Source: CAYZXK01 sp964482395
GTDB lineage: Bacteria; Planctomycetota; Phycisphaerae; UBA1845; Fen-1342
Assembly (NCBI GenBank): GCA_964482395.1
Contig: CAYZXK010000213.1
Coordinates: 1 to 6,250 of the forward strand
Reading direction: 5' to 3'
Length of the DNA: 6,250 nucleotides
Made by a program: the position numbers and the translations under genes
Shown: positions 6,125 through 6,250 of the stretch, piece after piece
How positions within the stretch are numbered: position 1 is the stretch's first letter
Layout of the letters: each line of letters begins with the position of its first letter
Notes under the pieces: generated by a model
What the model was told of the DNA's origin: nothing
Database searches by the model: none
What the model saw: only the letters and a program-made list of their open reading frames with translations

Positions 6125-6187
6125 GAAACTCGGCCTGACACTTTGGCATCGCGTATATTTCATGGGTTCTATCACGGAGGATGGCAG
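6125..6187 (+). promoter_or_regulatory. Leader of the right-edge gene with a strong ribosome binding site
   Basis: 63 bases between the rhodanese-like stop and ATG 6188. GGAGG (6176-6180) lies 7 bases before that ATG and is the best Shine-Dalgarno in the window. TATATT (6154-6159) resembles a -10, but its only -35 candidate (CTGACA, 6135-6140) is at 13 bp, shorter than usual. The stretch is less G+C-rich than its neighbours, as would fit the left end of an insertion sequence. Confidence 0.4.
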
Positions 6188-6250
6188 ATGCGCGGTCGAG
6201 TGGATTTTCAGGGCGAGGTTTTTCACACCTTCAACGTTGAGGATCTGATT
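6188..6250 (+). CDS. N-terminus of a probable IS transposase, cut by window edge
   Basis: 21 codons, from ATG 6188 to the window end, reading MRGRVDFQGE then VFHTFNVEDLI. The pattern M-R-G, a Gln, then F-x-x-[FV]-x-x-E-x-x-[IV] resembles the first residues of IS5/IS1182-type transposases, which commonly begin with a short polar stretch, F-x-x-x-x-L-E-x-x-[VI]-P and then D-H-x-L-R. No catalytic DDE residue is within reach, so the assignment rests on this short stretch and on the truncated gene just upstream. The start is set by GGAGG with a 7-base spacer. The ATG at 6181 opens another frame that closes after 19 codons. A host gene of unknown function is the alternative. Confidence 0.45.
   Translation, partial: MRGRVDFQGEVFHTFNVEDLI

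Noticed and set aside
5817..6149. A 110-codon minus-strand frame and a shorter one at 5839-6051.
   Set aside because: They lie opposite the rhodanese-like ORF, which has family motifs; the minus-strand products are low-complexity with none.
6181..6240. ATG at 6181 as the start of the right-edge gene.
   Set aside because: That frame meets TGA after 19 codons, and it sits directly on the GGAGG with no spacer, whereas ATG 6188 has a 7-base spacer and stays open.

Overview
The window is G+C-rich bacterial DNA that reads as a planctomycete (Planctomycetota) chromosome. The lineage call is an inference. It rests mainly on two very large signal peptidase I proteins (532 and 516 aa) carrying extra domains, on an LptB (so a lipopolysaccharide-type outer membrane), and on weak or missing Shine-Dalgarno sequences at several starts.

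Layout from left to right. (1) A minus-strand gene enters from the left edge and starts at 461. It encodes a secreted, charged helical protein of the Spy/CpxP (LTxxQ) type; its C-terminal end lies outside the window. (2) A 420-bp divergent intergenic region (462-881) holds a plausible sigma-70-type promoter for (3) infA, translation initiation factor IF-1, plus strand 882-1112, with a TTG start. (4) Convergent to infA is a minus-strand block running right to left: signal peptidase I copy A (5797-4199), signal peptidase I copy B (4174-2624), a 328-bp gap containing two DnaA-box-like 9-mers, then lptB (2295-1507), whose end overlaps the start of a DUF167/YggU gene (1517-1206). (5) Diverging from signal peptidase A is a plus-strand ORF (5888-6124) resembling a rhodanese domain that lacks the catalytic cysteine and stops early. 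Immediately after it comes (6) the first 21 codons of a plus-strand gene (6188 onward) whose start resembles insertion-sequence transposases, suggesting that an IS end cuts the rhodanese gene.

Most of the identifiable genes concern cell-envelope biogenesis: two leader peptidases release exported proteins, LptB powers lipopolysaccharide transport, and the Spy-like protein would act in the periplasm. The strongest point of interest is the tandem signal peptidase pair. Both copies keep the Ser/Lys catalytic dyad. Both carry a Cys4 zinc-ribbon-like insert between the catalytic Ser and Lys, and both have an insertion of well over 150 residues, predicted here to be beta-rich, before the last conserved catalytic-domain motif. 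No CRISPR array, tRNA or rRNA was seen.
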